Assembly: GCF_000092925.1 (NCBI RefSeq)
Contig: NC_014217.1
Coordinates: 1,426,001-1,490,000, forward strand
Length of the DNA: 64,000 nt
From: Ancylobacter novellus DSM 506
GTDB taxonomy: Bacteria > Pseudomonadota > Alphaproteobacteria > Rhizobiales > Xanthobacteraceae
Direction: 5' to 3'
Under the pieces are notes generated by a model. The model was not told where the DNA came from and made no database searches. It saw only the letters and a list, made by a program, of their open reading frames with translations. Every line of letters starts with the position of its first letter. Positions within the stretch are counted from its first letter, which is position 1. Position numbers and translations under genes: made by a program. Below, in pieces: positions 54,168-63,010 of the stretch.

Positions 54168-55190
54168 TCACAGCACCGGGTTCCAGACCGCCGGCACCAC
54201 CTCATAGCCGTTGCCGGCCTTGCGAATGAAGCCGGTGGCCGGGAAGGGGTAGTGGTAGCCGGTGAGCTGCAAGCGCTCGGCGGCGAGCATGTCGTAGATG
54301 CGCCGCCGCGTGGCCGCCGCTTTGGCGCCGTCCATGTCGTACTGCACCTGCCAGTCCGGGTTCGGTGCGAACAGGATCGGCGTGTTGGTGACGTCGGACT
54401 GGATAAACAGCTTGCCGTTCCCAGAGGCGAGCACGAAGGCGGTGTGGCCCGGCGTGTGGCCGGAAGCGTCGACCGCGGTGAGGCCGGGGACCACTTCCTT
54501 GTCCCACTGATAGCGCTTCACCTTGCTGTCGATGTCCTTGAACACCCGGCGCACGTTCTGGAAATTGCCCTTCAGCCCTTCCGAGGCGCGGCTCATCTCG
54601 CCCTCGTCCATCCAGAAGGCCCACTCGGCCTCGGGTACGAGGATCTCGGCATTGGGGAAGGCGAGGCTGCCATCTTCGGCGCGCAGCCCGTTTATGTGGT
54701 CGCCGTGGAAATGCGAGATCACCACCGTGCCGATGTCCGACGGCTTGACCCCGGCCCAGGCGAGATTGGCGGTGAGCTTGCCGACGGTGGAGTTGGCCGC
54801 CTGCGGCCCGTTGCCGGTGTCGATGAGGGTCAGCTTGCCGCCATTGTTGATCAGCAGCGGGTTAAACTGGACCGTCATCGCGTCCTTCGGCTGGAAGGCG
54901 GCCTCCAGCGCCGTGTTCACCTGGTCGCGCGAGGCGTTGCGCACGAAGCTATCGCCGAACGGAAAGCTGCGGGCGCCGTCATTGACCGCGGTCAACTCGA
55001 TGTTGCCGATCTTGTAGCGGTACAGGCCCGGCACCTGCTGGCCGGAGGCGGTCTGCGCCGCAGCCGGCGTCGAGGCGGCGAGCCCCGTTCCGATGAGGCC
55101 GGTTCCGGCGAGCGTGCCCGCCAGCGGCAGGGCGCCGGCGCCGATCATCAGGTTGCGACGGGACAGGCGAGACATGGTGGGGGTGGCCAT
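54168..55190 (-). CDS. Tat-exported metallo-beta-lactamase-fold hydrolase
   Basis: A 340-residue exported zinc hydrolase. A twin-arginine signal LSRRNLMIGAGALPLAG lies near residue 8. The zinc motif HFHGDH near residue 154 is followed by GHTPGHTAFVLASG with another ligand near 240 and the Asp in FIQSDVTN. These features place it with lactonase-like MBL-fold proteins (quorum-quenching or related). The periplasmic location would suit breakdown of a diffusible ester or lactone, but substrate is unknown. The ATG at 55190 was chosen; an upstream in-frame codon would disrupt the signal. Confidence 0.88.
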   Translation of the reverse strand: MATPTMSRLSRRNLMIGAGALPLAGTLAGTGLIGTGLAASTPAAAQTASGQQVPGLYRYKIGNIELTAVNDGARSFPFGDSFVRNASRDQVNTALEAAFQPKDAMTVQFNPLLINNGGKLTLIDTGNGPQAANSTVGKLTANLAWAGVKPSDIGTVVISHFHGDHINGLRAEDGSLAFPNAEILVPEAEWAFWMDEGEMSRASEGLKGNFQNVRRVFKDIDSKVKRYQWDKEVVPGLTAVDASGHTPGHTAFVLASGNGKLFIQSDVTNTPILFAPNPDWQVQYDMDGAKAAATRRRIYDMLAAERLQLTGYHYPFPATGFIRKAGNGYEVVPAVWNPVL

Positions 55191-55288
55191 GGGCAGGCTC
55201 TCCGTGACGGGAATCTGTCGGGCCGGAAGGCTAGGAGGCGCTCCCGCCGCGGTCACCCGGCAGGGAGTCACGTTGCCGTGAGGAGAGG

Positions 55289-55882
55289 TCAGAACTTGTA
55301 GTGGTACCCGACCTCGATGCCGGTGTAGCTCGCCGCACCATTCGACCAGTCGCGCTCGATGAACAGCGAGACGTTGTTGTGGGCATCGATGTTGTAGGTC
55401 ACGCCGGTGGCAACCTCGGGCGTGTCGTAATCGTTCGACGTGTCGAAGGCATTACGGTAGCGCAGGCGAAACATGGTCCAGGACCATTTCTCCGCGATCG
55501 GCACCGAGCCGGCGATGGTCAGGTAGTAATAGGGAAAGCTGGTGTCGTCGTCCGAATGGATGAAGTGCTGGCCGGCACCGATGCTGCCGGTCAACGACAT
55601 CTTGCCCAGCTCCCATGTGTAGCCGATGCCGACCTGCACGTTGGTCTTGGAATCGGTGGTGCCGGCAGTGTCGTAATATTTCACGGCGCCGGAGATGCTG
55701 AACTTGTTGTCGAAGGTGTGGGTGATGTCGCCCTGCCAGTCGGTGCCGGTGGTGGCGCTGAAATCCTCCGGCCCACGCTCGGTGGTGAAGGTTCCGCCGA
55801 TGCTGGTGCTGTCGGCCGCGGCGGCATGAATGCCGGCGGCGAGCATCGCGCAGCTCGCGAGAATGGTCAGGCCGTAGCGCAT
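55289..55882 (-). CDS. Outer-membrane beta-barrel protein
   Basis: A 197-residue exported protein: signal peptide MRYGLTILASCAMLAAG, then alternating strands such as GDITHTFDNKFSISGAVKYY, VQVGIGYTWELGKMSLTGSI, FRLRYRNAF and VGYHYKF, ending in a C-terminal phenylalanine, the usual outer-membrane insertion signal. About eight strands fit the length. No known family is recognised. It is a stand-alone gene. Confidence 0.75.
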   Translation of the reverse strand: MRYGLTILASCAMLAAGIHAAAADSTSIGGTFTTERGPEDFSATTGTDWQGDITHTFDNKFSISGAVKYYDTAGTTDSKTNVQVGIGYTWELGKMSLTGSIGAGQHFIHSDDDTSFPYYYLTIAGSVPIAEKWSWTMFRLRYRNAFDTSNDYDTPEVATGVTYNIDAHNNVSLFIERDWSNGAASYTGIEVGYHYKF

Positions 55883-56040
55883 CGTCCCCAGCTCCCCCTG
55901 TATGGACGCCTACCGCTCTACGATCCGCCAGCACCCCTCAATCATACATAGGGATGCTTTGCGGTATCATGTTCCAATAAGAGCCTCGTTGGCGGCCGTA
56001 GGTGCCTTTCCGCAACACCTGGGGTGCAGATATCTGGGGC

Positions 56041-57165
56041 TCAGCTATTGGCGAGCTTTCCCACATATTCAGAGCGGAGCGTAAGGTAGACGTCCGTCTG
56101 CATCGGCCACCAGAACAGCTTGTCGAGGGTCCCTGCCGGATAGGCGGCCTCGAAGGCGGAACGGTCCTCGGCCGAGAGGTAGTTTTGCGAACCAGCCGCG
56201 CAGCTGTTGTAACCGGTGGTGTTAGCGAAGCGGGCGCCGATATCGGGCTGATACATGAAATTGGCGAAAGCGTAGGCCTGCTCGATATTGGCCGCGCCGG
56301 AGGGGATGGCGAGCGTGTCGGTCCAGGCGAGGCCGCCCTCCTTCGGCATGCCGTAGCGCCACTTCCGGTCGGTGTCGCGGTGGAGGGCTATGCCGGTGCT
56401 GTCCCAGGTCTGGCCGATGGTGCAGCCGCCGCTCACGAAGGCGGCGGTGGCTTCCGCCGCGTTGTTCCAGGTGGCGCCGATGTTGGCCTTGTGGGCGAGG
56501 AGGAACTTCAGGCAGCCGTCGAACACGCGGCGAGCGTCCGCCTCGGACTTGTACATGTCCTGCGCCCGGTCGGAGGGCAGTTCGCCCGTGGCGTCGAGAT
56601 AGAGCGCGACGCCGGTGAAGGCGGATGTCGGTCGGATGGCGGTTTGCTTCGGGTTAGCGGGGAGCCAGAGGGCGCCATAGGAGATCTCGCCCGACTTGGC
56701 GTCGAATTTGGTCGAATCCCAGGTGAGGCCCTCGGTGCCCCAGTCGAACGGCACAAGGTAGCGCCGGCCTCGATACTCCGCGCCGAGCTTGAGCGAACTG
56801 CGGTAGATCGAGGGGATGATCTGCGCGACCTTGAGCTTGGCTTCGTCGATCGGCCGCAGCAGATCGTCCTTGTAGTAGTTCGGGCCGGTGTCGACCGAGG
56901 GGAAGATGAGGTCGAAGCCCTTGCCGCCAACCGCGCGCAGCTTGGCTTCAGCCTCGCCGTTCGAGGTGTAGGTCGAGAGCTGGATGTTGATGCCCGTGGC
57001 GTTAGTGAAGTCGGCGAGCAGCGTGTTCTGGTCGAAGAAGCCTTTCCAGGCATAGACGTTGAGCGTGCCCGAGGTGGCCAGCGCGTCATGGGCGCGCAGG
57101 ACGGCGGGCGCGGCCAGCGCGGCGGCGCCGGCCTTCATCACGTCGCGGCGGGAAAAGCGGATCAT
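56041..57165 (-). CDS. PotD-like ABC transporter substrate-binding protein (orphan)
   Basis: A 374-residue periplasmic binding protein of the spermidine/putrescine class with a near-consensus twin-arginine signal (FSRRDVMKAGAAAL). Family features are LNVYAWKGFFDQNTLLADF near residue 34, FDLIFPSVDTGPNYY and the VPFDWGTEGLTWDSTKF segment near 138. It would bind a polyamine or similar cation. No permease or ATPase gene lies nearby, so it must use a transporter encoded elsewhere or act as a sensor partner. The N-terminal Tat signal is unusual for this class but seen in alphaproteobacteria. Confidence 0.88.
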   Translation of the reverse strand: MIRFSRRDVMKAGAAALAAPAVLRAHDALATSGTLNVYAWKGFFDQNTLLADFTNATGINIQLSTYTSNGEAEAKLRAVGGKGFDLIFPSVDTGPNYYKDDLLRPIDEAKLKVAQIIPSIYRSSLKLGAEYRGRRYLVPFDWGTEGLTWDSTKFDAKSGEISYGALWLPANPKQTAIRPTSAFTGVALYLDATGELPSDRAQDMYKSEADARRVFDGCLKFLLAHKANIGATWNNAAEATAAFVSGGCTIGQTWDSTGIALHRDTDRKWRYGMPKEGGLAWTDTLAIPSGAANIEQAYAFANFMYQPDIGARFANTTGYNSCAAGSQNYLSAEDRSAFEAAYPAGTLDKLFWWPMQTDVYLTLRSEYVGKLANS

Positions 57166-57291
57166 CGATACCTCCCAGCACCGGCAGGCGAAACCGCATC
57201 CGCTCTATTTCCGGGCAATGAACGGACGATGACATGCGCTGGGGCGGCGCGGAAGCGGTGAAATGGTGTTCGTCGGCTGTGTCCCGAAACT

Positions 57292-58287
57292 TCAGCTCGG
57301 GAGCACGATGCAAGCGCCGCCGGCGCGACGCAGCTTGTTGCACAGAGCAGTCGCGGCCTCCCGCGTCGGCTGGGCAACGCGCACGCGGTAGAAGGCGCGC
57401 GAGCCGCGCGAGCGCAGCCGTGTGCCGATGATCATCGGTTCGGTGCCCTCAAGGACGGCGGCATAGCGCTTCTGCGCCCGCTGATAGCTGGAGAGTGCCC
57501 GCGCCTTGGAGAAATTGCCGGAGAGCTGCACGCCCCAGGGCGCGGTGACGGTGGCGATCTCCTGCGCGATCTCGCCGCCGCCGCGGCGCAGCGCCGCCGT
57601 CACGGTAAGGCAGTCGGTTTTCGGCGGCGGGGGCGGTGGCATGGGCTCGGCTGGAGCGCCGGTGGCCGGCGGGCGCAGAGCGGCGGCGCGGTCGGCGGCC
57701 CAGTCCTCGGCCGCCCGGCCGGTGACGAAGACCAGATAATCCTGCGTCTCCAGCGGCAGTCCGCCTTCGCCGGCGAGCCAGCGCTCCACCCGTGCCGGGC
57801 CGGCATTGTAGGCCGCCGCGGCGAGGCCGAGATTGCCGAAGCGTGCCTCTAGCTCCGCCAGTAGCGCGGCGGAGGCGGGCAGGGCCGCCTCCGGGTCGAA
57901 AGGATCGGCGAGGCCCCGCTCGGCCGCCGTGCCGGGCATGAACTGGGCGATGCCCTGCGCACCCTTGGGGCTCACCGCGCCGGAACGGAAGCTGCTCTCG
58001 CGCCAGATCAGTCGGGTGAAGAAATCGACCGGCAGGTCGTTGTGGATGGCGGCTCCTTCGATCAGCCGGCACAGCGCCTGCTCGACCGTCTCACCCTGCG
58101 CCGATTTCTCGGGTTCGGTCGACGCCGACTTGGGCGGTTCGGCCTCGGCAGGCGCGCGCGAGGGCTCGCCCGCCACTGCTCCGCACAAGGCGAACAGCAG
58201 GGCGAGCGCGAGGAACAGGGCGCCTCCGCGTGCGTTAGCCGCGCCGGAGCGGCGTTCCTCCCATTGCGATACGGCCAGCCGTGCCAT
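57292..58287 (-). CDS. Lytic transglycosylase with C-terminal SPOR-like domain
   Basis: A 331-residue exported cell-wall hydrolase. After an N-terminal hydrophobic segment (about residues 22-40) comes an SLT domain with the catalytic glutamate in IWRESSFRSGAVSPKGAQGI near residue 95 and AAAYNAGPARVERWL near 155. A Pro-rich linker follows, and the last 85 residues (GVQLSGNFSKARALSSYQRA; SRAFYRVRVAQPTREAATAL) fit a SPOR-type peptidoglycan-binding domain. It cleaves glycan strands with formation of anhydromuramyl ends; the SPOR part may direct it to division sites. Confidence 0.88.
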   Translation of the reverse strand: MARLAVSQWEERRSGAANARGGALFLALALLFALCGAVAGEPSRAPAEAEPPKSASTEPEKSAQGETVEQALCRLIEGAAIHNDLPVDFFTRLIWRESSFRSGAVSPKGAQGIAQFMPGTAAERGLADPFDPEAALPASAALLAELEARFGNLGLAAAAYNAGPARVERWLAGEGGLPLETQDYLVFVTGRAAEDWAADRAAALRPPATGAPAEPMPPPPPPKTDCLTVTAALRRGGGEIAQEIATVTAPWGVQLSGNFSKARALSSYQRAQKRYAAVLEGTEPMIIGTRLRSRGSRAFYRVRVAQPTREAATALCNKLRRAGGACIVLPS

Positions 58288-58312
58288 AAATTGCTTCTAC
58301 CCGATCCGGGCC

Positions 58313-58382
58313 CCTCTGACGCGAGCCATGCCGGCGTTTGCGTGATGTCGGATCTAAACCCGACATCCGTGCCGGCCAGAGG
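58313..58382 (+). promoter_or_regulatory. Long three-part hairpin in the terC leader
   Basis: Three nested stems can form in one arm: cctctg/cagagg at the base, gccggc/gccggc in the middle and gatgtcgg/ccgacatc at the tip, with an eight-base loop atctaaac. It ends about 105 bases before the terC start. It does not show the conserved loops of the manganese yybP-ykoY riboswitch as I remember them, so it is listed as a candidate structured leader only. Confidence 0.5.
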
Positions 58383-58486
58383 AGCCTCGCTTGCCGTCCA
58401 TCTTTGTTCGACCATCGGGTGCCGCGCCTGCGGACACCGCGATCCCGCTTGTCTCGATCGTGACCCTCGTTTCGGCAGAGTGACCC

Positions 58487-59233
58487 ATGGAATATCTGAT
58501 TGAACTTGCCGCCAGCCCCGCCGCGTGGGCGGCGCTGGTGACCCTTATCGCCATGGAGGTGGTGCTCGGCATCGACAACCTCCTGTTCATCTCCATCCTG
58601 ACCAACAAGCTGCCGGAGGACATACGTCCGCGGGCGCGGCGCATCGGCATCGGGCTCGCGCTGATCATGCGCCTCGGCCTGCTCAGCACCGTCGCCTTCA
58701 TCGTGACGCTGGTCCAGCCGGTGTTCAGCGTGTTCGACCACGCCTTCTCCTGGCGCGACATCATCCTGATCGCCGGCGGCCTGTTCCTGGTGTGGAAGGC
58801 GACCAAGGAAATCCACCACGCGATGGCGCCGCACGACGAGCAGGAGGCGTCGCTGGGCGGCACCCTTCAGGTGAGCTTCAGCGCGGCGATCGTGCAGATT
58901 CTCATCCTCGACCTCGTCTTCTCGGTCGACAGCATCATCACGGCGGTGGGCATGACCGAGCACATCCCGATTATGGTGATCGCGGTGATCTTCGCGGTGA
59001 TGACCATGCTGTTCGCGGCGGGTCCGCTGGCGAACTTCATCAACCGCAACCCGTCGATCGTGATGCTGGCGCTCGGCTTCCTGCTGCTCATCGGCACGAC
59101 GCTGATCGCCGAGGGCTTCGGCGCCCACGTCTCGAAGGGCTACATCTACACCGCCATGGCCTTCTCGGCGGCGGTGGAGGGGCTGAACATGCTGCAGCGT
59201 CGGCGGCATGCGCGGAGCAGCGGCGCGCACTAG
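58487..59233 (+). CDS. TerC family membrane protein
   Basis: A 248-residue inner-membrane protein with about seven hydrophobic segments. The TerC family acidic helices are visible: [20 protein letters not shown] near residue 19 and the second copy [20 protein letters not shown] near 140, both with the metal-site Asp residues. TerC/Alx-type proteins are thought to export manganese or calcium, or to support membrane-protein folding. A long hairpin leader precedes it. Divergent from the lytic transglycosylase gene. Confidence 0.92.
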   Translation: MEYLIELAASPAAWAALVTLIAMEVVLGIDNLLFISILTNKLPEDIRPRARRIGIGLALIMRLGLLSTVAFIVTLVQPVFSVFDHAFSWRDIILIAGGLFLVWKATKEIHHAMAPHDEQEASLGGTLQVSFSAAIVQILILDLVFSVDSIITAVGMTEHIPIMVIAVIFAVMTMLFAAGPLANFINRNPSIVMLALGFLLLIGTTLIAEGFGAHVSKGYIYTAMAFSAAVEGLNMLQRRRHARSSGAH

Positions 59234-59321
59234 GCGTGCCCACGCCTGACGTGCGCCGGGGCAAGTGCGCCGCGCCGCACAATGCTATGATCGGGCTCCC
59301 CTTTGCCGAGGAGCCCGGTCA

Positions 59322-60032
59322 ATGAGCGATGACGCCGACCCCCGCGTCCCCCAGGATAACGCTGCCGGCGGGCTTTCGAGCCTGCCGGCGGATACCAAGC
59401 TGACCGCCACCAAGCAGCGCTGGGCGCGCGAGGGCAAGTTTCTCACCGGGAGGGTGACGCGGCCGGAAGAGGACCGCCTGCCGCCCGGCCAGCATCTGGT
59501 GCGCGACTGGCCCGTGCTCGATCTCGGCATGCAGCCGCGCGTCCCCTTGGAGCGCTGGCGGCTCGACATCGACGGCGCGATTGAGAATGCCGTCTCCTGG
59601 GACTGGGACACCTTCAAGGCGCAGAAGCAGACGCGGGAGGTGACCGACATCCACTGCGTCACCACCTGGTCGCGCTACGACAATCGCTGGGAGGGCGTCG
59701 CCACGCGCGACCTGCTCGACGTCGTCATGCCGAAGATGGAGGCAACGCATGTCATGCTGCACTCCTATGACGGCTACACCACCAATCTCGCGCTTGAGGA
59801 CTTCGCTGCCGAGGACGCGCTCGTCGTGCACAGCTGGGAGGGACAGCCGCTCACCCGCGAGCATGGCGGTCCGGTGCGCCTCGTGGTGCCGCATCTCTAT
59901 TTCTGGAAGAGCGCGAAATGGCTGAAGCGGATCGAGTTCCGCACCTCGGACAAGCGCGGCTTCTGGGAGGAGAACGGCTATCACAACCACGCCGACCCGT
60001 GGAAGGAAGAGCGCTACTCGGCCGACGAGTGA
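59322..60032 (+). CDS. Sulfite oxidase-like molybdopterin oxidoreductase
   Basis: A 236-residue protein with an oxidoreductase molybdopterin-binding domain (SuoX/YedY class). The molybdenum ligand is the Cys in TDIHCVTTWSRYDNRWEGV near residue 110, and the GPVRLVVPHLYFWKSAKWLK motif near residue 187 is also characteristic. No signal peptide is seen, unlike periplasmic MsrP. The substrate is unknown. The ATG at 59322 is preferred over an earlier in-frame codon at 59265. A bidirectional terminator follows. Confidence 0.9.
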   Translation: MSDDADPRVPQDNAAGGLSSLPADTKLTATKQRWAREGKFLTGRVTRPEEDRLPPGQHLVRDWPVLDLGMQPRVPLERWRLDIDGAIENAVSWDWDTFKAQKQTREVTDIHCVTTWSRYDNRWEGVATRDLLDVVMPKMEATHVMLHSYDGYTTNLALEDFAAEDALVVHSWEGQPLTREHGGPVRLVVPHLYFWKSAKWLKRIEFRTSDKRGFWEENGYHNHADPWKEERYSADE

Positions 60033-60055
60033 GCCGTTTCTGGCGGTGCCAAAGT

Positions 60056-60084
60056 AAAAGGCCCGGACACTTGTCCGGGCCTTT
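60056..60084. terminator. Bidirectional rho-independent terminator
   Basis: aaaaggcccggaca and tgtccgggcctttg pair closely with A and T runs outside. It ends the oxidoreductase gene on the plus strand and could also end the 60105-60917 gene on the minus strand. Confidence 0.88.
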
Positions 60085-60104
60085 GTCATTTCGGGGTAGG
60101 GCGT

Positions 60105-60917
60105 TCAGCGCGGTCGGAACGTGCTCGGCCGCAAGAAGGCGGGCGGCTGGCGCGCCGGCTCGGACGCCGCGCTCGCCACCTTGCGTGCCGGCGGCTGGCT
60201 GGCGGCGCTGCCGGCGAGGCGATTCAGCACCGGTGATCCGCCGGCCTTGCCGAGGCTGCCGAGCGTGTAGCCGGTCTGGCTGGGCGAGGCGCCGGAGGAC
60301 GCTGCCGGCTTGGCGCCGGAGGTCGTGGCGATCGGACGCGTGGTCGGCGCGTTGCGGGCCAGCTGGGCGGTGCGCGGCAGGTCCGGCGCGACGGCGGGAC
60401 GCTGCGGCCGGTTGATCGAGAGTTCGGCGCGCAGCTTCGCCCATGTTTCCGCCAGCGCGGTCGGGTCCCAGCTCGGCTCCTTCTCGTCGATCTCCCACTT
60501 CTCCATCTTCTCCGGCGTCGCCGCGCCGGCATCGACACGCTCGCGCGGCTCGGGATCGGGCAAAGCGGGCGGCGGGGGAGCGACGGCTTCCGCAGGCGGC
60601 GGAACCGCGGCGACGGGAAGCGCCACGGCTGCGATGGGAGCAGCAGCGGAAGCCATTGCCTGGAACGCGGCCGCCTCTCCCGCTAGCGCCGGCTGCGCGA
60701 GGGGCTGGGCGAAGACCGCGGCCAGCGCCGGCTGCACCGGCAGGGGAACGTTCCACTTGCCGGTCTCCCACTCGTTGATCGCCCACATCACCGCCGCCCC
60801 GAGGCCGGCACCGGCGCAGACGTCAGTGAAGCGCACGCCGGGAACGATGGAGAGATACAGAGCGCACAGGATACCGACGCCGAGATAGCACGCGGGTGCC
60901 CGCCATTTGGAGTTCAT
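60105..60917 (-). CDS. Proline-rich protein with N-terminal membrane helices, unknown function
   Basis: A 270-residue protein I do not recognise. Two hydrophobic segments occupy about residues 7-25 and 30-46 (YLGVGILCALYLSIVPG; VCAGAGLGAAVMWAI). A long low-complexity Ala/Pro stretch (about 60-130) precedes a charged part (PEKMEKWEIDEKEPSWDPTAL) and an Arg/Pro-rich tail. This is the layout of a membrane-anchored scaffold. The start at 60917 gives MNSKWRAP. A CtrA-type box lies 145 bases upstream, so the gene may be cell-cycle controlled. Confidence 0.75.
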   Translation of the reverse strand: MNSKWRAPACYLGVGILCALYLSIVPGVRFTDVCAGAGLGAAVMWAINEWETGKWNVPLPVQPALAAVFAQPLAQPALAGEAAAFQAMASAAAPIAAVALPVAAVPPPAEAVAPPPPALPDPEPRERVDAGAATPEKMEKWEIDEKEPSWDPTALAETWAKLRAELSINRPQRPAVAPDLPRTAQLARNAPTTRPIATTSGAKPAASSGASPSQTGYTLGSLGKAGGSPVLNRLAGSAASQPPARKVASAASEPARQPPAFLRPSTFRPR

Positions 60918-61061
60918 CACCAAATCCCCCAAAATTTCGAAACAACATAGCTGATTCGTGGGAATCTCAGCGCCTTAGACAAAATAAATCATGTCGAAAC
61001 GCCGTCTTGAGGGACGAATGACCTCCCGGCGCAGGTCGAATCGGCGACGCCCGTAGGGTAG

Positions 61062-61077
61062 TTAAGAATAGGTTAAC
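61062..61077. promoter_or_regulatory. Candidate CtrA-binding site
   Basis: ttaa-gaatagg-ttaac matches the CtrA consensus TTAA-N7-TTAA(C) exactly, in an AT-rich patch of a GC-rich genome. It lies in the gap between the proline-rich protein start (60917, minus strand) and tRNA-Thr. CtrA is the master cell-cycle regulator in this order; binding is inferred. Confidence 0.5.
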
Positions 61078-61188
61078 ATTATCAGCTGTATTCGCCTGGC
61101 GCGGCCGGCTCCGGAACCTGCCCCGGGAGCCGTCGGCCGCATCCGCGCGCGACAACCTGTCAGCGGCATGGGACGGCGAGGAGGGGAC

Positions 61189-61263
<75 letters not shown>

Positions 61264-61462
61264 AAACTGATATTCCCGCAGGAATTCAGTACGGACGGCA
61301 CATTGCACACCGATGGCCATGTGCCGTCTTCTGTGCCGTACCGATCGGGTCGCGGCGTTCTTCTCTTGGCGCGCACCGGCCTTCCGGTCAAGCCGCTTGC
61401 GCGCTGCCGCTTCCGAGTGAGGAAGTCAAATGGCGCACGCGCTATAGCCAGCTATCCGGCCG

Positions 61463-62242
61463 CTAGGCTGTCTGGCCGGCGGCCTCAAGGATCAGCGCAC
61501 TCACCTCGTCGGGACGCGAGATCAGCGACAGATGGCTTGCCGGGAGCTCGATGGTCTTGGCGCCCATCCGCTTGGCCATGAAGCGCTGCAGGTCGGGGTT
61601 GATGGTGCGGTCCTCGGTCGAGACCGCATAGAAGCTTGGCTTGGAGCGCCAGGCCGCCCGGGTCACCTTGCCGGCGAGCAACGGCTTGCGGAAGGGCTCC
61701 TGCACGGCATAGAGCACCTTGGCTTCGGCCGCCGGCAGGTCGCCCGCGAAGTCCCGCAGGAACGCCTCTTCGCTCAGCCAGCCCTCGTCGCCGTCGAACA
61801 CGATACCCGCGGAGGCGGGTGCCGCCGGATAGGTCTTCGCCAGCGCGGCATAATCCTCGTCGGCGTCCGGGCCGCGTGCCGCGACATAGACCAGCGCCGA
61901 CACGTTCGGATGGACGCCGGCCTGTGTCACGATCATCCCGCCAAAGGAGTGTCCCACCAGAACGGTCGGGCCGTCCTGACGCGCCAGCACGCATTCCGCC
62001 GCCTCGACGGACTCCGGCAGCGTGGTCAGCGGGTTCTGCACCGACATGGCGTTCAGCCCCTTGGCCTGAAGCCGCGCGATCACTTTGCTCCAGCAGGAGC
62101 CGTCGGCGTAGAGACCGTGAACGAAGACGACGTTGCGTGCCGGAGCCGGCTTGTCGGTGCTCGCGGCGATGCCGCGGGAAGCTGCCAGCGAAGCCACGGC
62201 TCCGATGGCCACGGCTTTCGAGAAGGTGCGGCGGTTCATCAT
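61463..62242 (-). CDS. Exported alpha/beta hydrolase
   Basis: A 259-residue hydrolase with a Tat-like signal (MNRRTFSKAVAIGAVASLAA). The fold markers are FVHGLYADGSCWSKVI near residue 40 (oxyanion side), the nucleophile GHSFGGMIV near 96, the acid in STEDRTINPD near 210 and the base in ELPASHLSLISRPDE near 235. It resembles EstC-like or salicylate/AHL esterase-type small hydrolases; substrate unknown. Two adjacent ATGs (62242, 62239) are possible; ggag lies at a good distance from both. Confidence 0.88.
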   Translation of the reverse strand: MMNRRTFSKAVAIGAVASLAASRGIAASTDKPAPARNVVFVHGLYADGSCWSKVIARLQAKGLNAMSVQNPLTTLPESVEAAECVLARQDGPTVLVGHSFGGMIVTQAGVHPNVSALVYVAARGPDADEDYAALAKTYPAAPASAGIVFDGDEGWLSEEAFLRDFAGDLPAAEAKVLYAVQEPFRKPLLAGKVTRAAWRSKPSFYAVSTEDRTINPDLQRFMAKRMGAKTIELPASHLSLISRPDEVSALILEAAGQTA

Positions 62243-62554
62243 TGGGATCTCCATAGGACCTGTCCGGTCGCGGGAGTGTCGATCGAAGCCGAGCCCGCCG
62301 TTACGCACTCGCACGGTCGTCAACGGGTGTTTGCGCGGACGACCGCCCGTAGCCGACGATGGACTCGGCAGGCGCTCCGCGATCCCGCCACGGGATACCG
62401 TCCAGCGGTAAAACCGGATGGGATCGAAATTCGACGTTGCGTCACGGGCGGGCTTCTGCGAGACCGGACCCTGGGGGAGGTAGCTCGGGACCGCGTGCCG
62501 ATCCCCTTTCGCCAGCGGGGCCGCCGGCGAGGCGCGCGCAATGGGAGGCTTACA
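62243..62554. other. Divergent intergenic region
   Basis: This 312-base region separates the hydrolase from the Cys-rich gene. I see no gene, strong terminator or clear dyad in it. It must hold the promoters of both genes; no consensus elements stand out. Confidence 0.4.
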
Positions 62555-62974
62555 ATGAAGCGACATATCGTCGGACTGGCGGCGCTGCTGCTGGCCGGCA
62601 TGGCCGGCAGCGCGTCGGCCCAGACCATGAGCTATGCCGAAGCCGGTGCCCTGATCGCCAAGAGCTGCGGCCCGTCGATCGAGCGCTTCTGCGCGAAGGT
62701 GAACATCGGCACCGGGCAGGTGCAGCAGTGCCTGACGCAGCACAAGGACCAGGTGCCGGCCCAGTGCTTCAGCGATTTCGTGGCGGCGCAGGCTTCGCTG
62801 TCGAAGCGCAACGCGGCGCAGGACAGTGCCTTCAACGTCTGCAACGCCGAAATCCGCCAGTTCTGCCCCGGCGTGAAGCCGGGCGACGCCCGCATCCTCG
62901 ATTGTCTCCTCGCTTCGAGCAAGGTTGTCCGCGGCGCCTGCAAGCAGGTGATCGTCGACGCCGGCTGGCAGTGA
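62555..62974 (+). CDS. Exported cysteine-rich repeat protein
   Basis: A 139-residue secreted protein: signal peptide MKRHIVGLAALLLAGMAG (cleavage near ASA-QT), then two repeats each with four cysteines, of the form C...FC...G.G....CL....D...QC. The first spans about residues 38-71 (SCGPSIERFCAKVNIGTG) and the second about 95-130 (VCNAEIRQFCPGVKPGD). This is the cysteine-rich (GLG1-type) repeat family, thought to be stabilised by disulfides in the periplasm. Function unknown. gggaggct precedes the start. An OmpA-like gene follows 36 bases later. Confidence 0.85.
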   Translation: MKRHIVGLAALLLAGMAGSASAQTMSYAEAGALIAKSCGPSIERFCAKVNIGTGQVQQCLTQHKDQVPAQCFSDFVAAQASLSKRNAAQDSAFNVCNAEIRQFCPGVKPGDARILDCLLASSKVVRGACKQVIVDAGWQ

Positions 62975-63010
62975 CGCGCCGCAACCAAGCCTGATCGGAG
63001 AGATGAGATC

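Noticed and set aside
58321..58486. yybP-ykoY manganese riboswitch before terC
   Set aside because: The conserved GGGGAG-type and GGGGCA-type loops that I expect are not visible; only a generic long stem is supported.
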